64,000 nucleotides of DNA from positions 62,001-126,000 of the forward strand of contig JFHB01000005.1 of assembly GCA_000729835.1 (NCBI GenBank), given 5' to 3'. Each line of letters starts with the position of its first letter. The first letter of the stretch is position 1. Position numbers and translations under genes: made by a program. Below the pieces are notes generated by a model that saw only the letters and a list, made by a program, of their open reading frames with translations, was not told where the DNA came from and made no database searches. Positions 9,852 to 23,179 of this stretch are shown here, piece after piece. This DNA is from Atkinsonella hypoxylon (taxonomy: Eukaryota; Ascomycota; Sordariomycetes; Hypocreales; Clavicipitaceae).

Positions 9852-11784
9852 ATGGCATCAGCATACAGCATGCACCATGGCGCGTCCAACGGCTCCCAAT
9901 ATACCATCACTGCCTTGAGCAGATGGTCAAGTCTGAGCAAGACTCTTCCAGGTGGGTGTGTAGGAAGGAGCATCACTGCAATCAAGGACAAACTGCCCAT
10001 CCTTGCCTAACGCCCTTCCTAGCTTCGGTGCATGAGTTTTACCTTTCTCTTAGGCTAACAGATATGCAAAGCTGTGGACAACATCAAAGCACTTCACGTT
10101 TACGATTTCGATAATACGTGTACGTTATTCTGTCCTGTGGCCAAACGTCGTTTTGACCATGACTAATCATCGTCCATAACTAGTATTCAAGACTCCTCTA
10201 CCAAACCCAACCCTTTGGAACGGATCGACGATAGGACTATTGGCCACACAAGAAGCATTTAGTAACGGAGGCTGGTGGCATGATAATCGGATCCTTGCTG
10301 CAACTGGCCAGGGACTAGAGAAAGAGGAACCCCGTGCATGGGAAGGATGGTGGAACGAAAAGGTCGTGGAACTGGCCCGTCTCACCATTAAACAGCCTGA
10401 TGCTCTCTGCGTCTTATTGACCGGCCGATCAGAAAAAGGTTTCGCAGAACTGGTGAAGAAGATGGTGGCCGCCAAAGGCCTCGACTTTGATATCGTAAGC
10501 CTTAAGCCACAAGTCAGTCCCACGAACCAGCGATTCCAGAGCACGATGCATTTCAAGCAACTTTTCCTCGGCGCTCTCATGGAGACATACAGCAAGGCCA
10601 CCGAGATCCGGGTCTACGAGGATCGCCCGAAACACACTACTGGGTTTCGGAGATTTTTTGAGGATTATAACCGTCGACAGAGCACGACGCCGACTCGTGG
10701 CCCCATCGAGGCAGAAGTGGTTCAGGTCGCCGACACTTCAACAACGCTGGACCCCGTGACAGAGGTCGCTGAGGTTCAGCATATGATCAACTTGCATAAT
10801 GAAGCTATCACGCGCCAACCGATGCAACTACGGCAGAAAAGGCTACAGATCAAGAAAACTGTCTTCTTCACCAGCTACATGGCCAGCACGGAGGATAGCA
10901 GGAAATTGTTCAAGCTTGCCCGGATTCCATCTGATGTGCCCGGCCATGAGCTTAAAGTGCTCGCTAACAATATACTTGTCTGTCCCAGGTCGTGTCCCGC
11001 CGGCATACTTGAAAAGGTGGGCGGCTTAGGAGGAAAAATGCTTTGGGAGGTGACGGGCACAGGTTGCTATGAGAACAGTATCTGGGCGGCTTGTGTGCGG
11101 CCAGTGCCCTCAACGGCATCGTATCACACGGAACACCCGGTTCCACTGGTAGTACTAGCGCTCAGAAAGGGTGCCCGTCCGGCTGATGCTGGTAAGATTA
11201 CCCAATGGCAACCGCTGTCGGACAGACAATCGTTTGTCTTTGAAACTACAGTGGGTGAAAAGGTGATTCTGCGAGTGGAGGAGGAGGATCCTCGAGAAGG
11301 GGAGTACGAGAGCCCGATTACGAACAGAGCCTCGAAGCGCAAACATATGTCGGGGGATGAAAGCTGGGCAGCTAAGAACACTCACGGCCAATACGGCGGC
11401 CGCCATGAATCCCGGGGACATCACTCAGGCCCTCGTGGTGGCTCGCGCGGCCGAGGCAATAGTGGTCGAGGATTTCGCGGCAGCACTAGAGGCGGCAGTC
11501 GCGGAAGCGGCAGCAGGGGCAAAGGGCTTAACTTCCACTACCGGTCTCTGGATGATGTCGAGCCTAAGAACCAGCAAGGAGGTCATAGTCCGCAAGTCAG
11601 CTACGATGACGCCTATCCGGCTTCAAATCAGCAACAACAACGACCCGAAGCACCCCCCACTGGACCGAAAGCGTCCCTCAACAGGGGATCTTCCTTTCAT
11701 AGCCGGGGGTTAGGTCGTGGAAACGGCAGGCCTGCCGGGGGACGACAGGCATCTCAAACCGCAGATTTGCAAAATTACTATTGA
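9852..11784 (+). CDS. HAD-like 'Swiss Army Knife RNA repair-like' protein with RGG tail
   Basis: Protein of about 582 residues from three exons, 9852-9951, 10072-10119 and 10184-11784. The N-terminal half is a HAD-superfamily domain of the fungal Swiss-Army-Knife RNA-repair-like type. Motif I is YDFDNTLF (spanning the second intron), followed by WHDNRILAATGQG and KEEPRAWEGWWNE; motif II is LLTGR, and IYEDRP-type motif IV is seen as RVYEDRPKH. The middle part has no assignment. The C-terminal ~130 residues are rich in RGG/RGRG repeats (about 11430-11525) and Gln/Pro, typical of RNA-binding tails. The first intron's acceptor (AAAG|CT) was chosen because an upstream TTAG acceptor would bring in an in-frame stop. 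The name reflects domain annotation; activity on RNA is inferred, not shown. Confidence 0.85.
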
Positions 11785-12262
11785 AAGTAATTGAACAAGG
11801 ATGTGCAACCCACGAAAGGGGGGAAAAGGGGAAAGGGTGAAAAGGGAACCAGGGAAAAGAAACTCATCACGAGATATAAGTGTCGAATTCACTTGATGAA
11901 CGAAATCACTTTGCGTTACTATGAGGTCCGGCGCAAGGGAGCATCTGGCTGCATTTGAGATGATGTCACCGACGTGCAGGTGACTTGGAAATTAATTGTG
12001 TATAATTAATTACAAGTTGTGGATCTGTTGAAGCATATTGTATATATCTTCTGTACTTGATGTACGAGTGCTCATAAGCATGGGGTATCAGGTTCACGTC
12101 GTAAATAAGTGCAGCCATGACGCAACGAAACACCAATGAAGTTAGAAAAGGAAATGACTGAGCCTCGCCTTATTCTCCAAACATGTGTTCTCTGTCTTTT
12201 CCCAGGTCCATTGCTATAGAGACGCGTATGTAAATCAAGGACATGCACGCCGTCCACTACAG
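11785..12262. other. Intergenic between convergent genes
   Basis: AT-rich 3' flanks of the HAD/RGG gene and of eIF2B epsilon. No gene or structured RNA recognised. Confidence 0.45.
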
Positions 12263-14611
12263 CTACTCATCGTCGCTATCGTCATCTTCCTCCTCCGCAT
12301 TTTCCAACCACTCCACAAGCACCCTGCACTTGTCCCTAAGCGCAGCCATGGCATCGCCCTCCACGGCCCTACCGTCCTCCCACCAGCCCAGAATACCGTC
12401 CTCCTCCAGGATATCGTGCGCATACAGTTGCTGCAGCAGGGCAGCCAGCAGTGTCCCCAGCTTAGCCTGCTCGGGAGTTTTCACATGCTGAAGGGCCCTT
12501 TGTAATGCCAGGATGAAGTCGATCTGCTCTGCCTCGTGGCCGCCGATGCCGACCTCGTTGATAAAGGTCGCGGCGCCCTTTCTGGCCGTCAGGGTTCTGT
12601 CAGCGGCCTTGGAGACATCGTGCGAGCCGTGCTCGGGTGTCAATAGCTCTGCTGCTCGGCGAGCAAATGCCGTTGCTACGGCTTTGCGCATCATGGTGTC
12701 TGACGCGTCGTTGGCGAGACGCAGGCCCATGAACTCGAGCTTGGCTGAGTCAAAGTCTCCTGTGTCTGCACGCAGGGCATCCAAGAGGCCGTGAACGGCG
12801 TCGGCATGGAAGGAGAGCTTGCCTGCTGATTCGTCTGACGCGAAGGATGAGTGGCGAGATCGCCTGGAGGCCCCGTGTTCTGCTGACAGGAAGTGGTGGT
12901 CTGTGTCGGAGTCTGAATCGACTTCTGAGCTCAGGGTCGATATCGAGGACGAGGATAGGTTGAAGTCGGCGAGAGAATAGATGAGACATCTTTGCAGGCG
13001 CGACGGGTCTCGCTCGTCCAAGTCGTCTTCATCCGAGTCCACGAATTGAGCCGCATTGGTGCTTGCGCCCAGCAGTTTGGTGTCTTTGGCGATAGGCTGG
13101 CCCGCGAGTGTCAAGGTCGACAAGATGGTGCCTTGGCTTAGTTTGATGCCCTCGCCGACTTCCACTCTGGATGCAATGAGACAGCCTGCGGGCAGAGCAC
13201 AGTTTTCTCGAATGATAACCGAATTTCCAATCAGGGAATAGGATATGCTGCTCCCATCCTCAATCGTTGTGTCGTCCCAGATGAATGAGTCTTCTACGAC
13301 GACGTTGGCGCCAATCTTGCAGCCTTTGCCAATGAAGCAATTGGCGATTCTGGAACCCGATCCCACGGTTGTGTCGCGACCAATGACAGCGTTCTGGAGT
13401 CTGGCGTCATGTGCGTGGGACACGTTGTGCTCCATGACAAGTCCGTTGGCGTGTCGCTGATAGGTTTGCATTGGTAGTAGGTTGTTCTCGGGGATAAAGG
13501 GAAACGTCCATCTTCCAAGAATATCGCGACTCATGGAGTCATACATCTGTAGATTGCTCGCTCGGGCCGCATACCCGTCTTCCACAATCTCGGCATATAT
13601 CATTTTCCCATTGAGTTCCCAGTCTTTCAGCACTCCGTGAAGGAAGTTCCTCCGAGGAAGTTCGTAGTCGAAGCTTTCTGACCACAGAGCCAGAACCTCG
13701 GGTGTGCAGATATCGATGTGAGCGTCGATCAGATCCGATCGAACTTCGAATTCGGTCGACAACTCATCGGGAATGGCAGGATCTAGGGCCAAATAATGGT
13801 CCGACTGGAGGGGATTCATCTCGTCGTAGTGCAGAAGGCGTTGAGTTTTGGCGTCGACAGTGAAGATTGGTGTGATGCCGTTCGTTTTCGTTCGATGCTC
13901 CGCAACACCGCCGCTTCGTAAAATCACCGTCATGATGTTGGCAGCGCTGGCTTCTCTCCGCTTTCGGTGAGCCGCCAATATTCCGTCAAGCATGAAATTT
14001 GACACAAGGTCTCCGTGAACGACGAGAAAGTCTCCATCTACCAACGATCGTGAATCCAAATCCCGCAGAACGTCACCCACGGATCGAGCATCGGAAACAC
14101 GGACAAACTGAACCACGGAGAAGGGACAGGATCGGGACGTGGGGGCCCATCTTGAATTGCTGATATAGTCTTCGACTTGTTCTGTAAAGGCACTGCAGTA
14201 TATGTACACCTCGTGGACGCCGTTCATGGCCAGGAACTCCAGAGTGTATTCGATGAGCGGGGTGTTGGCGAGCGGAAGGAGGCACTATGCCACGAAATCA
14301 TGGTGAGCTAACGGAGGTTGCTTGTGCTAATTGACAGACAAGACAGTCTTGTCAGCCCGACCAAAGGACACTTACTCTCGGGGTATCTATCGTAAATGGT
14401 CTGAACCGGTCCTGGAACGAGTCGGCAAGAATCTAGGCGCAAGCATTCGTTAGCTTCAACAAGTTCGGTCATCCAAGGGGAAAGAGGGAAAAAGAAGGAA
14501 CCCCGCCATCCCACGTACAACTGCTTGCAGAACATCTTCGCCTTTGCTCTCGGCGCCTGCCTTGGCGGGCTTTTTGCTCTTGCCTGCACTATTTTTGCTC
14601 TTTTGCGACAT
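12263..14611 (-). CDS. Translation initiation factor eIF2B, epsilon subunit
   Basis: Catalytic subunit of the eIF2B guanine-nucleotide exchange factor (yeast GCD6), which recharges eIF2 with GTP and is the target of the general amino-acid control pathway. Exons: 14519-14611, 14376-14432 and 12263-14284; 723 residues, the usual size. After a Lys/Ser-rich start come ILADSFQDRFRPFTIDTPR and CLLPLANTPLIEYTLEFL, the pyrophosphorylase-like N-domain. A left-handed beta-helix of hexapeptide repeats follows (residues about 350-450, for example IGRDTTVGSGSRIANCFIGKG). An acidic Ser-rich linker leads to the C-terminal W2/HEAT exchange domain ending WWEDGRAVEG and VLVEWLENAEEEDDD, with the expected aromatic/acidic boxes. 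Both introns are phase 0, and the joins reproduce conserved sequence exactly. Confidence 0.95.
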
Positions 14612-17587
14612 TGCGAGGTAAAAAGCTTTGTGGCAAGGGAATAGACAGAAGTTCGGCTTGAAGAGCTTGAGGAGCGTGGGGCGCGAGGTTGTCGCATGCC
14701 TGTCTGTGACTCAAAGCACTTGAAATTTCTCACCTCGGTGAGCTCGGTCGGCGCATCTGCCGCCGTGGGCCCGACGCGATGGGGAAACCCCAGCCTACCC
14801 TGAAGCTCAGGCGCAAAACAAGTTCCGTGAATCTAACATGAGTGAAGACGTTGGTAGTAGCATCTTTTTCTTTTGATAATGTGCGTGGCACAAATCCTTT
14901 TTTTTTTTATCACACCATATCACTCCAGCACGCCCTTGCTCCAATTGATAACCCGGCCTAAGGTTTAACGCTTTCCTCCAAACATGTACGAAGTAAAAAT
15001 CACGTGAAAAACAATGTCAAAAAGATATGGAGATATAATGTGTACGTAACCAGATTGAGAAAGAGACGCGAGGCCGCGGACCTATGATTAGAATTAGAGT
15101 ACATCCAACTCAGCCCTGACGGATGCATGCCACCCTCACCAGAAGAGTACAGGTTGTTTTGTCTCGCCGAGCTAGCTTTGACCATTAAATTCGCAACCTT
15201 AAGCTCAGCACAAGAAAGTCGGCATAACCGAGGCTACTCCGTACTCTCAAACGGGCGACACCGGTAACGGGCCATAGGTATTATCATGAGACCCAGGTGT
15301 GAAATGGGGATGGATGTGTGAGTGAACCTATCCCACAGAATAGAAGTCCCGGCAATTTCCAGCTGCACAAAAAGACACACGGTATATCACACCCCACTAT
15401 GGTAGGAGGAGCTATTGCGGGTGTGGGGTCCATGATACTTGGTATTCATGGGCACGGAGTATTGAAGAAAATGTGGGTCCGTGACCTGCTGAACTTGCCG
15501 CCTTAGCGCACTTTGAGTGTTCACCCCTGCTCCTAGTGAGAAATACGTAGTTACGTAATAACGCAATAGCCGACTCCTGACAATTATTACCTACCCTCCT
15601 AGGCATTTACCGCACCAGACATTTTTATCCCACGTCCCTCAACACAACCCTCTTGATTGCAGAGGTCACAATTATCAAAATGATCAACGCACAAATTGGA
15701 AAAAATTAAAAATTAAAAAATTACATTGCTAGGGACATCTGAGGCTCAAAAATAGTATATGCCACTGTTCTACCTTTATTACATACCCGAGGCGCACGGC
15801 TATTGCATTAACCTCATCATGATGATGGTCTTAAAGTGCGACTGATTTGTCGACCACTTGCCTTGTTTGTTTTGCACCCTGTTGCTTTATGTGTTTCTGC
15901 ACTAACTAATTACCTGCAGCACTGGCAGATTGTGGAAGCAGACTAGAGCTTCTTTTCACGTCGCGTGTAATGTACCTAGGTAGGGGAAGCAGCAGGAAGG
16001 GACCAAGCAAGAAGTGAGACATCGGGTCAAAAAGATTGAGAAATTCTGGCAGCCGTTGGCTTGGAATGCTAACAGAGCGCATTGCAGCATGTCTCACAGC
16101 GGATGCTTTGCATGGCGCATTTGGTCTGATTTGGGTTGGCAGGCTGCAAGGCCCATACTGACAGGGTCCCAACAAAATCTTGAGCGATATAGGCCAATAC
16201 TCGAGATGTCTTGTCTTTAATGCTCGTCACCTCGAAACTGAATGAGCGGCTCCTCTAGCTTTTCGTAAGTCCCAACGTGCAGATATCTTTCGCCGTAAGG
16301 GTTCCACCCTATACGTACCTACTAGGTACCAAGGTACCGTCGGTGCCTGTCCTATCTATCGTACGCCAAGCCGCTCTCTGGAAGATACTAACCAGCCTGT
16401 CATCGATTGTAGAACAGTTCGTAATTATTGTATAGAGTTCTCCCACTCTGTCCTGTACTGCCGCAGAAGAGTTTTTAGCCTTACAAGCTGTCACCAGGAA
16501 CCGGGATGGCGCACGATGGAAGTGCCTATCAAGGTACGCAGGCAAAGATTCCCTGATTAGGCACGCGAATATGCGCATTGTCGAGTCCCTAGTCAGGCTA
16601 GTGTCGGGAGACTCAAGCGGATGGAATAAATTTTAGATCGTCAGAAGGAAGTGATGGGGACGAGGACGCGACACTCTACTTGTTAATGGATCTTGTTTCT
16701 TCGAGCCATGCTCCCTCCGCCCTGTACGTCGAAGCATTGGTCAATCGGGACTGGTGGATCTACAGTATGACACGGAGTACATACGGAGTACAGTATGCGA
16801 ATATGTGCTGTATCCCTTGGCGTTGCCTTGGCTCAAATAGCCATATGTAGAGCCGGACCGAGAAATGCTGAAGAAATGCGTTCTGTCAACTAACTCGGTC
16901 ACTACAAGGCCAAATGGAAAAAAAGAAAAAAAAAAAAAAGAGGGAAGAAGCATGTGGCTGCATCCATTTCAGTCAAGCCCACACATCAACAACCCAGTCA
17001 GTCGAATGCTCCTGCCCGCCGTCGCGCTGATTGATCCCCTGGTCAAGATCAGCTACCGTCATTCACCTGATCCGTCCGTAGTCAGTCAAGTCGCTCCTCT
17101 GCCACAACCCGCGCTACCACTGCCACTACCAACCAGACACCACCAGCACCACCACTACTATTACCCTGTCGTTTTTTCCTGCATTCTGAACGAAAAAATC
17201 GAGAAGCTACATCCTGACTTTTCTTTCGCCACCAGACGAGTCATCGACATCGCTAATTCATCGACTGGCGACCGACTTCGCGACTCCTATTCGTCACCCA
17301 TCCGCAACCGAGCCGATCCGGTCTCACGGTGGAGATACAGTCGCTGCTACGCGGCGGCGCATGTTCGGCGTCAACGAGATTCGGCTTGAACCTGCTGCTG
17401 CTGCTTCTGTTTCTTTTCCTTCTGCTTTTCCAGACGCAGGGCAAGATCATCTAGGGGTTTAGGAAGGAGGAACCCATCGTCGCGTTTCACTACGAACCAG
17501 TTCTACAGAACTTCACACTGAGTTGGTCAGCCCGTGCTCCTTTTACTCCGCTCCGGAGTATTCTAAAAGAGCTGTTGCAAACCCGCC
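14612..17587. other. Long intergenic region upstream of SKN7
   Basis: About 3 kb between the divergent eIF2B epsilon and SKN7 genes. It contains exact TACTCCGTA/TACGGAGTA motifs at 15235-15243 and 16782-16790, CCTAGGTA motifs near 15973 and 16311-16338, and a poly-A tract near 16919-16940. The last 600 bases before SKN7 are C/T-rich with several short upstream open frames, consistent with a long leader. The 174-codon frame at 16865-17389 has low-complexity Pro/His content and no family resemblance. Confidence 0.5.
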
Positions 17588-19781
17588 ATGTCAGGCGCCG
17601 AGGCAGTTGCCGCTGCCAGCGGCAGTAGTAATGCCAGCGAATTTGTAAGTTTTCCACCTGGTTAACCATAGATAGCGTGACACCTTTTCATTATGATTTT
17701 GGTTGAAAAGCCGCTAACAGTTTATCTCGGCATAGGTTCGCAAACTGTTCCGGTACTCATTGATTACACCCAAGCGCTTGGCGCCTTTACTAACGCGGAG
17801 TATCAGCATGTTGGAGGATCCTACACATCAAGATGTTGCGCGGTGGGGGAAAGATGGCGACTCTTTTGTCGTGGTTGAGGTGCGATTGCGTTGCATCCAG
17901 GCTAAGAGATGTATGTATGTATGGGCTGACCCTTTTGATCATTTACATAGGGCGAGAAGTTCACGCGTTCTATTCTCCCCAAACACTTCAAGCACAGTAA
18001 CATGTCAAGTTTCATTCGACAACTGAATAAATACGACTTCCACAAAGTGAAGCCTTCAAGCGACAGTGAAACCTCGAATCCAGGGGGCAATGTAAGTAAA
18101 TCGCGCGCGCGGAGAGAAGACCACATCGATCAACTGTCAGTGCTAATCCTAACTTGGAGGTGCTCGAATTCAAACATCCGTACTTCCGTGCCGACAGCAA
18201 GGATGGCTTGGACAACATTCGGAGAAAGGCACCTGCTCCTAGAAAACCCCAGGCCACGGAGGATTTCACCACCAGCCAGCATGTGAGCGTCATTTCGGAA
18301 CAATTGACCGCGACACAGCAGCAAGTTCAGCAGCTTCAGGAGTTGTTTGCCGAGGTCTCCCAGACTAATCGCTTATTGGTCAATGAAGTGATGACCTTGC
18401 AAAAGATGGTCAAGGCGCAGAAACAAGCCCAGTATGAAATGTTGAACCATCTGTCTCTTTACGACGAACGCAATAAAGGCATGATGGGGCAGTCGCTCAA
18501 TTCGAACGGCAACGCAGACGTAGACGACGGTGTGCCAGAACTGCGCAGAGCTCGAGAACTCCTTTCCAGTGTGGCACCTGATACTGTATTGGACAGGGAG
18601 TTGGAGCGGCTGCATGACATGTACGCAGCCCCCTCACAGTCGCCTGCCATGATCACGCCAGTGTCCATGCCCTTGGTACATGATCCCATGACGGATCTTA
18701 GTCGATATCCGGTATATCCTGTGGGCCAAACCGTTGGCATCGACCCTTTCCATTCTGACCACATCCATAAAATTCCTTTCGCAATCCCAAATGAGAGCAC
18801 CCCCGGTACCACCATGTCTGCTGAAACGTCGACTCCAGCACCGGCACCAATCCCTGGAGCGACGGCTACGACAACTTGCGGGACAGATCGGCCTACGCCC
18901 TCATGGGGTCCCAAGAAGCCTCGAGTGTTTTTGGTGGAGGATGACCCAACCTGTGCCAAGATTGGCATCAAATTTTTGAAATCGATGGGCTGCGAAGTTG
19001 AGCATGCTGTGAGTGGACAAATATTATAAAGCATCCCTCCTCTTAGACATTAACCCAGGACCTGGTTGATTTGGGAAAAGATAAAAAAAAAAAAAAAAGA
19101 AAAAAAGAAAAAAAGTTCATGTTTGTCGCTGACATGTTGCAGGAAAATGGTGCAGATGCCTACACGCGGGTCGCCAATGTCGGCCGGGATCACTTCGACC
19201 TGATGTTCATGGATATCATCATGCCGCGGCTAGACGGCGTATCGGCGACTATGTACATTCGCCAACACTGTCCCTCCACTCCAATCATCGCCATGACATC
19301 CAACATTAGGCCCGACGAGGTGAATGGATATTTTGAACACGGTAAGAAATGATTTCATGTTCACGTCACAAATTCGGGAATCTTCTGCGTATAGTTTTAC
19401 TGATGGGCAATTTTACTAGGCATGAACGGAGTGCTTGCGAAACCTTTCACCAAGGAAGGGATGCTCAAATCACTCAAGACGAACCTTGCCCATCTTTTGC
19501 AGAACCCACCAGAACATTCGGATGAGTCGGGTTTCATGGTCAGCCATGTGACTTCTTATATGGGAGCATCAGGATCCCTCAAATTTGAGTCAACGTCGCC
19601 CGGAGGGACCAACTCGGGATGGTCACCGGGACACATGAGCCAGGGGCATGTCGACCAATGGCATGGCATGATGAATGGTGGAAACCAATATAGCGTGGGG
19701 CAATCGAGTTTTCCTTCAGATCATGATAGCCCGCCGGAGAAGCGGCAACGACTCAACGTTGCCCAATCCAACTATGGTTGA
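17588..19781 (+). CDS. SKN7: Transcription factor / response regulator Skn7
   Basis: Nuclear response-regulator transcription factor of the HOG-branch phosphorelay (Sln1-Ypd1-Skn7), acting in oxidative and wall stress. Seven exons fit: 17588-17644, 17736-17752, 17807-17879, 17951-18091, 18160-19008, 19143-19341 and 19420-19781, giving about 565 residues. The HSF-type DNA-binding domain covers residues about 20-105: VRKLFRMLED, QDVARWGKDGDSF, ILPKHFKHSNMSSFIRQLNKYDFHK, EFKHPYFRAD. A coiled coil follows (about 125-185, QQQVQQLQELFAEV). The receiver domain is about residues 350-450: VFLVEDDPTC, phospho-acceptor Asp near 403 in MFMDIIMP, IAMTSN and VLAKPFTKEGM. The tail is Gly/Ser/Met-rich. The sixth intron (19342-19419) is ordinary; the fifth (19009-19142) carries a long A-rich run. 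All receiver residues needed for phosphorylation are present. Confidence 0.95.
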
Positions 19782-22700
19782 TAATGATTTCGCAAAGCCG
19801 GTGGTGTGAAATTGAGAGGGCCGTGACCGGTCGTCATTTTTCTCGTAATCGCAAAGCCGTTTTCGACGTCTAGAATTCCGAAACTGCTTTCGAAATAGCA
19901 TGCTATCTGCTTGTTGACGGATGCAAAAGCTTCATCCGCTCTTCCTGATACACCCGCGCATAAGGGCTGCGGCTAGCAAGTGAGAATCGAGGCTGGAACG
20001 AGTGCTCCTTTGAGCCCGCAACGTCGCCGATTCGTAGCACGTTGTACGGGAAGAAATGATGATTTAATTTGGGGATGATTTCGAATGTGCTTGACTATGC
20101 TCAGATATGTTGGACGGTTCGTCCGTTAATGCCGCCCAAAGGCTCTGGGTGCAGAGTCAGTTTTCGAAGACAAGGTCGGGTCGCGTGCGCCAGAAGCAAT
20201 GGTCACGCGGTTGGAAGGGACCCTCAAGGGAAAAAAGGCCTGCTTGTACACCTTACATTACATTAGTAAGGACAATTTTGGCTCCGTGTTAGAACCAACC
20301 TGAAAGAGTAATGTATCACGTCCAAAGACTGCTTTGGATCAAAGTAGTGAGGCCTCATGAGCCAAGCTTTGCCTTGTGCATGCCGCAACGTGCGTGATGT
20401 AGCAGGGAAATGGAGCAATGCGAATCTCATGACGGAGAACGTTCTCCGGAGAACGGATAGGGGAAGGGGAGGGGATAGCATGACTGCGATTCGACAACTG
20501 TGCCGGAACGGGAGAAACTGATAAGAAGCAAGATGACTGAAGAGATTGCGAAGCTCGCTCCCAGGTGTAGCCAGAAATGAAGGTGGACGGGAACGAAGGC
20601 CTGATATAATAATGGTCGTGAAGATATGTACGGAGTAGGTGGTGGCACATATATATTATGTGCCTGCCCGGGACCCCGGCTCCGGGCTGGAGTCCATCAC
20701 GGTCTGGACCGGCGCGCAGGCGGGGTCTGTCGGCCGAGAAGGGTATTTGCGAGTACATGCCACATACTGGGAGTAAGGCCGAAGACCGCAGCAGTACATA
20801 GCCATATAGATTGGCTCTAGAGTGCGTACGCCCGTGCTTTGGGGACAAGCAACGAATCGCAAAAAGTACCTTTCTAACTTAATTACCTAGTTACCTTTGC
20901 CCCCTTTTTTTTTTTTTCTAAACCCAAAATCAACGAGCAAAAATAAACTAGAACGAAAGAATAACGGCGAAACGAAAAGTATATATCACCCTTGAAGCAT
21001 GAATCGGATCAACCGCCACACACGGTCTGGTGCAAGGGGAGTTCTACCGACGATCTAGACCGAGTTGCCCCAAGCCATGATATGCATCCGCCCGTCTGCG
21101 TCTGACCACTTCTGGGTGCCCGGTAGTTACTTTTTTTTTCCTTTTTTTCTTTTTTTTTTTTTTTTTTGCACCGTGATGTAATTTTTTTTATGATTGATTA
21201 ATTATTATTTAAATTTTTTTTTCCCCCCCCCACCTTGCTTCGTGGCGACACAAAGATTCACGGCACCCGTTGATGGGAATATAGGACGGGTGTGAAAATG
21301 TTTGGTGAAGGGGCGAAAAAGGATGCAGGTGCAACAACGCGTGATTTGCGCCCTTGACTGGCGGCGGAATAGTTAATATATGTGACCGATGTGATGATGG
21401 GCGAAAGCTAACATCGGAGTGACTGGAGCGGAGGCACTACGAAATGCTAGTCTCTTAGCTCGCGTGAGGGAAAATAAAAAAATGAAATAAAATGAAATAA
21501 AAATTAAAAAAAATTAAAAAAATCTCGGCCAACTCGGGAGCATAGAGCGTGGACGGGGAGTACGGAGCACCATTTGTTTGTTTCATGTCCGTGGCGGTCG
21601 CTTTTTCCCCCTGTCAGTGACGTTGGTGTTTTTTTTTTTTTCGTTTTTTTTTCGTTTTTCTTCTTAGCTCGAATGAGTTGAGGTGCTGGTTGGGCAAATG
21701 CGGCTGGGTCTAGAACGGAAAGGGGGCTTATCGGATCGTGCATTGACGGGTCTGGACTTTGGGGACATTCGGCCTGGATGCTTATGCGGTGCAACTGACT
21801 AACTACCTGGTAGCTTACCAATTCGCATCTCATCCTGACACATGCGAGGCACCACCTCTGGACACACTGGACACACGCAAGAGCTAACTATATAGTTATA
21901 GGATGGATGTATCGGTTCGTAGGTAAATTGCGAATCTGCCGGGACTTTTTTTTTCTTTTTTTTTTTTTCCTTTTCCCATCGTGAGGTTTCACATGTGAAT
22001 TGAGATCGCCTGGGCCCCGCGGGTTTTGACCGGTTCAGCCAGCTACCTAGTTGTCTATGTACGGAATAGCTACATTCGGTAGCTCTTCGTTGACTCAATC
22101 CATTGCGAATGTGCCAGCTTGTCTACCGAACAGAGAGACCGCCGCCTGGTAGATACCTAGGTAAGTCTGTCCTGTCCGTCCATTAAGCGCTGGCTGGATT
22201 GTCAGCGAGACTCAGGACCGGTACTGTATAATAAGCAACTTGTGTCCATTTAATCTGCTCCCATGAATTAGAGTGCAATGCTGCTGCCTGATTTTTTTTT
22301 TCTTTCCTTTTTTTTTTTGTGGCGCCTTTCCTCCCTTGTCATAAAGAAGTCTTGTAAGCAAGCAACTCAGCCACCCACCGTGGTATTCAATGAGAGCGGG
22401 CCAAAGTCAAAATTGGCATTTTGGTGCCGCTGCCTTCCGATGCATCACGTGATTGGGCAGGAGATCTCCTGACTCAACGAGAGACAAGACATCGCCGATC
22501 TACAAGGTTTTCACATCATAATACACCTTGCTTATTCCGTAATAGTCTCGAGAATGAGGCATCAGTCAATGTTGACTCTTATCTGACTCGGGCCGGATTC
22601 TTACAGAAGCCCATGCTTCGAATGAGGAACTGGGGCATTAACATGGGAGCTGCTGCTTATAGACGCAGTTTCAGTGCTTGAGAGTAGTTAGCAAACAAAC

Positions 22701-23080
22701 AAACTCGGCAGCGAGTCCTTCACCCGCTTTGAGTTTGGCGCGTAGTCTTACTAGTCAATGCATTCAAGAATCTACACTACAGGTGATTTAAATTGATAGG
22801 AACAGAAAAACGCGACCAGTGAGTTGATCGACTGTGATTACAGCATAATGTCCGAAGCAAGAAAGTCCAAAGAGCTCGCGACTCGTCCACTGTGAATTGT
22901 GAATCAACGGGCAATTGGGGAGGCTGTACGAAGTACGGGATACCTGCGGCCAGATGGCAAAAGATTAGATAATGCCTTACTGTGAAACCATTGCACTTTT
23001 ACTAGGGGCGTTCTGTACACAAATGATATATATAAGAGAATATGGAAGCTAGACGCTAGCGAATGAGGTGAAAAAAAAAA
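19782..23080. other. Gene-poor intergenic region
   Basis: About 3.3 kb with no recognisable coding sequence. It holds the SKN7 3' flank, a TACGGAGTA at 20629-20637, several long T/A homopolymer tracts (21131-21168, 21185-21230, 21630-21660, 21946-21972, 22292-22318) and scattered TACCTAG motifs (20885, 21805, 22045, 22155). Short open frames overlap randomly. Confidence 0.5.
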
Positions 23081-23179
23081 CGACACCTGCAGGATTCGAA
23101 CCTGCGCACGCGAACGTAATGCCTTCCACAACCATCAGGCTATAGCAGGGCATCGCCTTAACCACTCGGCCAAAGTGTC
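23081..23179 (-). tRNA. tRNA-Ser (anticodon GCU) with an 18-nt intron
   Basis: Minus strand. The acceptor begins GACACUU and ends GGUGUC plus discriminator G. The D arm is GGCCGAGUGGUUAAGGC, and the T arm has GGUUCGAAUCC. Anticodon stem AUGCC/GGCAU encloses 25 bases; removing an 18-nt intron after position 37 leaves the loop CUGCUAA with anticodon GCU. A long variable arm (UACGUUCGCGU) follows, as expected for a class II serine tRNA. Ten T residues immediately downstream on this strand (plus-strand A run 23071-23080) form a strong Pol III terminator. Confidence 0.93.

Noticed and set aside
9379..9918. 179- and 124-codon frames upstream of the HAD/RGG gene
   Set aside because: Several overlapping frames in a GC-rich leader, no family resemblance; the start at 9852 gives the expected N-terminus.
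16865..17389. 174-codon frame upstream of SKN7
   Set aside because: Low-complexity and unlike any family; better explained as leader sequence.
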